The notes below the pieces were generated by a model. It saw only the letters and a program-made list of their open reading frames with translations, ran no database searches and was not told the origin of the DNA. From positions 1 through 7,300 of the forward strand of contig JAPLGY010000329.1 of NCBI GenBank assembly GCA_026389955.1: DNA of 7,300 nt, in the 5' to 3' direction. Below, piece after piece: positions 7,193 to 7,300 of the stretch. The DNA is from Caldilinea sp. (GTDB taxonomy: Bacteria > Chloroflexota > Anaerolineae > Caldilineales > Caldilineaceae). Positions within the stretch are counted from its first letter, which is position 1. Each line of letters opens with the position of its first letter. The translations under genes were made by a program, and so were the position numbers.

Positions 7193-7200
7193 AAGGAGGT
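7193..7200 (+). promoter_or_regulatory. Near-perfect Shine-Dalgarno site of the right-edge gene
   Basis: AAGGAGGT is the best match to the 16S rRNA 3' end in the window. Eight bases separate its GGAGG core from GTG 7208. It lies downstream of, and is partly complementary to the loop of, the hairpin at 7096-7132. Confidence 0.65.
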
Positions 7201-7207
7201 AGTACAC

Positions 7208-7300
7208 GTGGGCCCAGATACATTCACGAATTCATGTGACGCAATCCGCCGGATTGTGGACTGCACACTTGAGCAGATTGTGTTACCATATCAACGAGTT
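7208..7300 (+). CDS. Start of an unrecognised protein, truncated by the right edge
   Basis: GTG 7208 follows AAGGAGGT at ideal distance and opens a frame of 31 codons that is still open at the window end. The peptide begins MGPDTFTNSC, contains AIRRIVDCTLEQIVL, which could be an amphipathic helix, and ends PYQRV at the edge. I do not recognise a family. The same frame is open back to a stop at 7127-7129, with in-frame ATGs at 7145 and 7154, so a start there (adding 21 or 18 residues) is possible, but neither has a good ribosome-binding site. Composition here is less GC-rich than the genes to the left. The call rests on the ribosome-binding site and the open frame; the sequence beyond the edge would settle it. 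Confidence 0.5.
   Translation, partial: MGPDTFTNSCDAIRRIVDCTLEQIVLPYQRV
7242..7256. repeat. 15-base palindrome, possible operator
   Basis: CAATCCG, a single C, then CGGATTG form perfect 7-base inverted arms. It falls about 35 bases inside the presumed right-edge gene. Short perfect dyads of this kind can be binding sites for dimeric regulators, but one copy within a coding frame could be chance. Confidence 0.35.

Noticed and set aside
7003..7194. 63-codon plus-strand frame across the intergenic region
   Set aside because: TTG start without a ribosome-binding site, and it spans the hairpin; its end overlaps the ribosome-binding site of the 7208 gene, so it looks spurious.

Overview
The window is GC-rich and densely coded. 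It carries a run of plus-strand genes (bases 1 to 6567), a convergent minus-strand gene (6578-6988), and a short divergent intergenic region leading into the start of another plus-strand gene that runs off the right edge. It looks like ordinary chromosome of a high-GC bacterium. The combination of a MutS2 ATPase, a large ADP-ribosylglycohydrolase with extra beta-rich C-terminal domains and an extended -10 promoter would suit a Chloroflexota (Anaerolineae/Caldilineae-like) genome. That placement is an inference from gene content and style, not proven by any marker in the window. I see no tRNA, rRNA, CRISPR array, insertion sequence or phage gene.

Layout. (1) Bases 1-1306: 3' part of an ADP-ribosylglycohydrolase-family enzyme with two predicted beta-sandwich modules after the catalytic domain. 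(2) Bases 1307-1402: a 96-base gap with an extended -10 promoter. (3) Bases 1403-6567: four genes on the same strand that are probably one operon: mutS2, a family-2 glycosyltransferase, a UPF0104/LPG-synthase-TM flippase-like membrane protein and an HD-domain phosphohydrolase. Gaps are 64 bases, 17 bases and a 4-base ATGA overlap. (4) Bases 6578-6988, minus strand: a small YccF-type membrane protein whose true GTG start is fixed by a strong AAGGAG site. Its gene converges with the HD gene and a candidate terminator overlaps its last codons. (5) Bases 6989-7207: a divergent intergenic region with a perfect 14-bp hairpin. (6) From 7208: an unrecognised partial gene behind the best ribosome-binding site in the window.

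How the genes may work together. MutS2 acts on DNA or on collided ribosomes, and the HD protein resembles nucleotide/phosphate hydrolases of the YedJ/YpgQ type. The two middle genes look like a membrane-lipid glycosylation pair: a GT2 enzyme beside the type of membrane domain that is fused to a GT2 domain in haloarchaeal AglD. No single pathway obviously unites all four, so the operon may simply bundle maintenance functions.

The most interesting non-coding signal is at 7096-7200. The 9-base loop of the 14-bp hairpin contains CCTCCT, an exact complement of AGGAGG in the Shine-Dalgarno site of the downstream gene. The geometry would allow an H-type pseudoknot that hides the ribosome-binding site. 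This is a candidate cis-acting translational regulator, not a demonstrated one.
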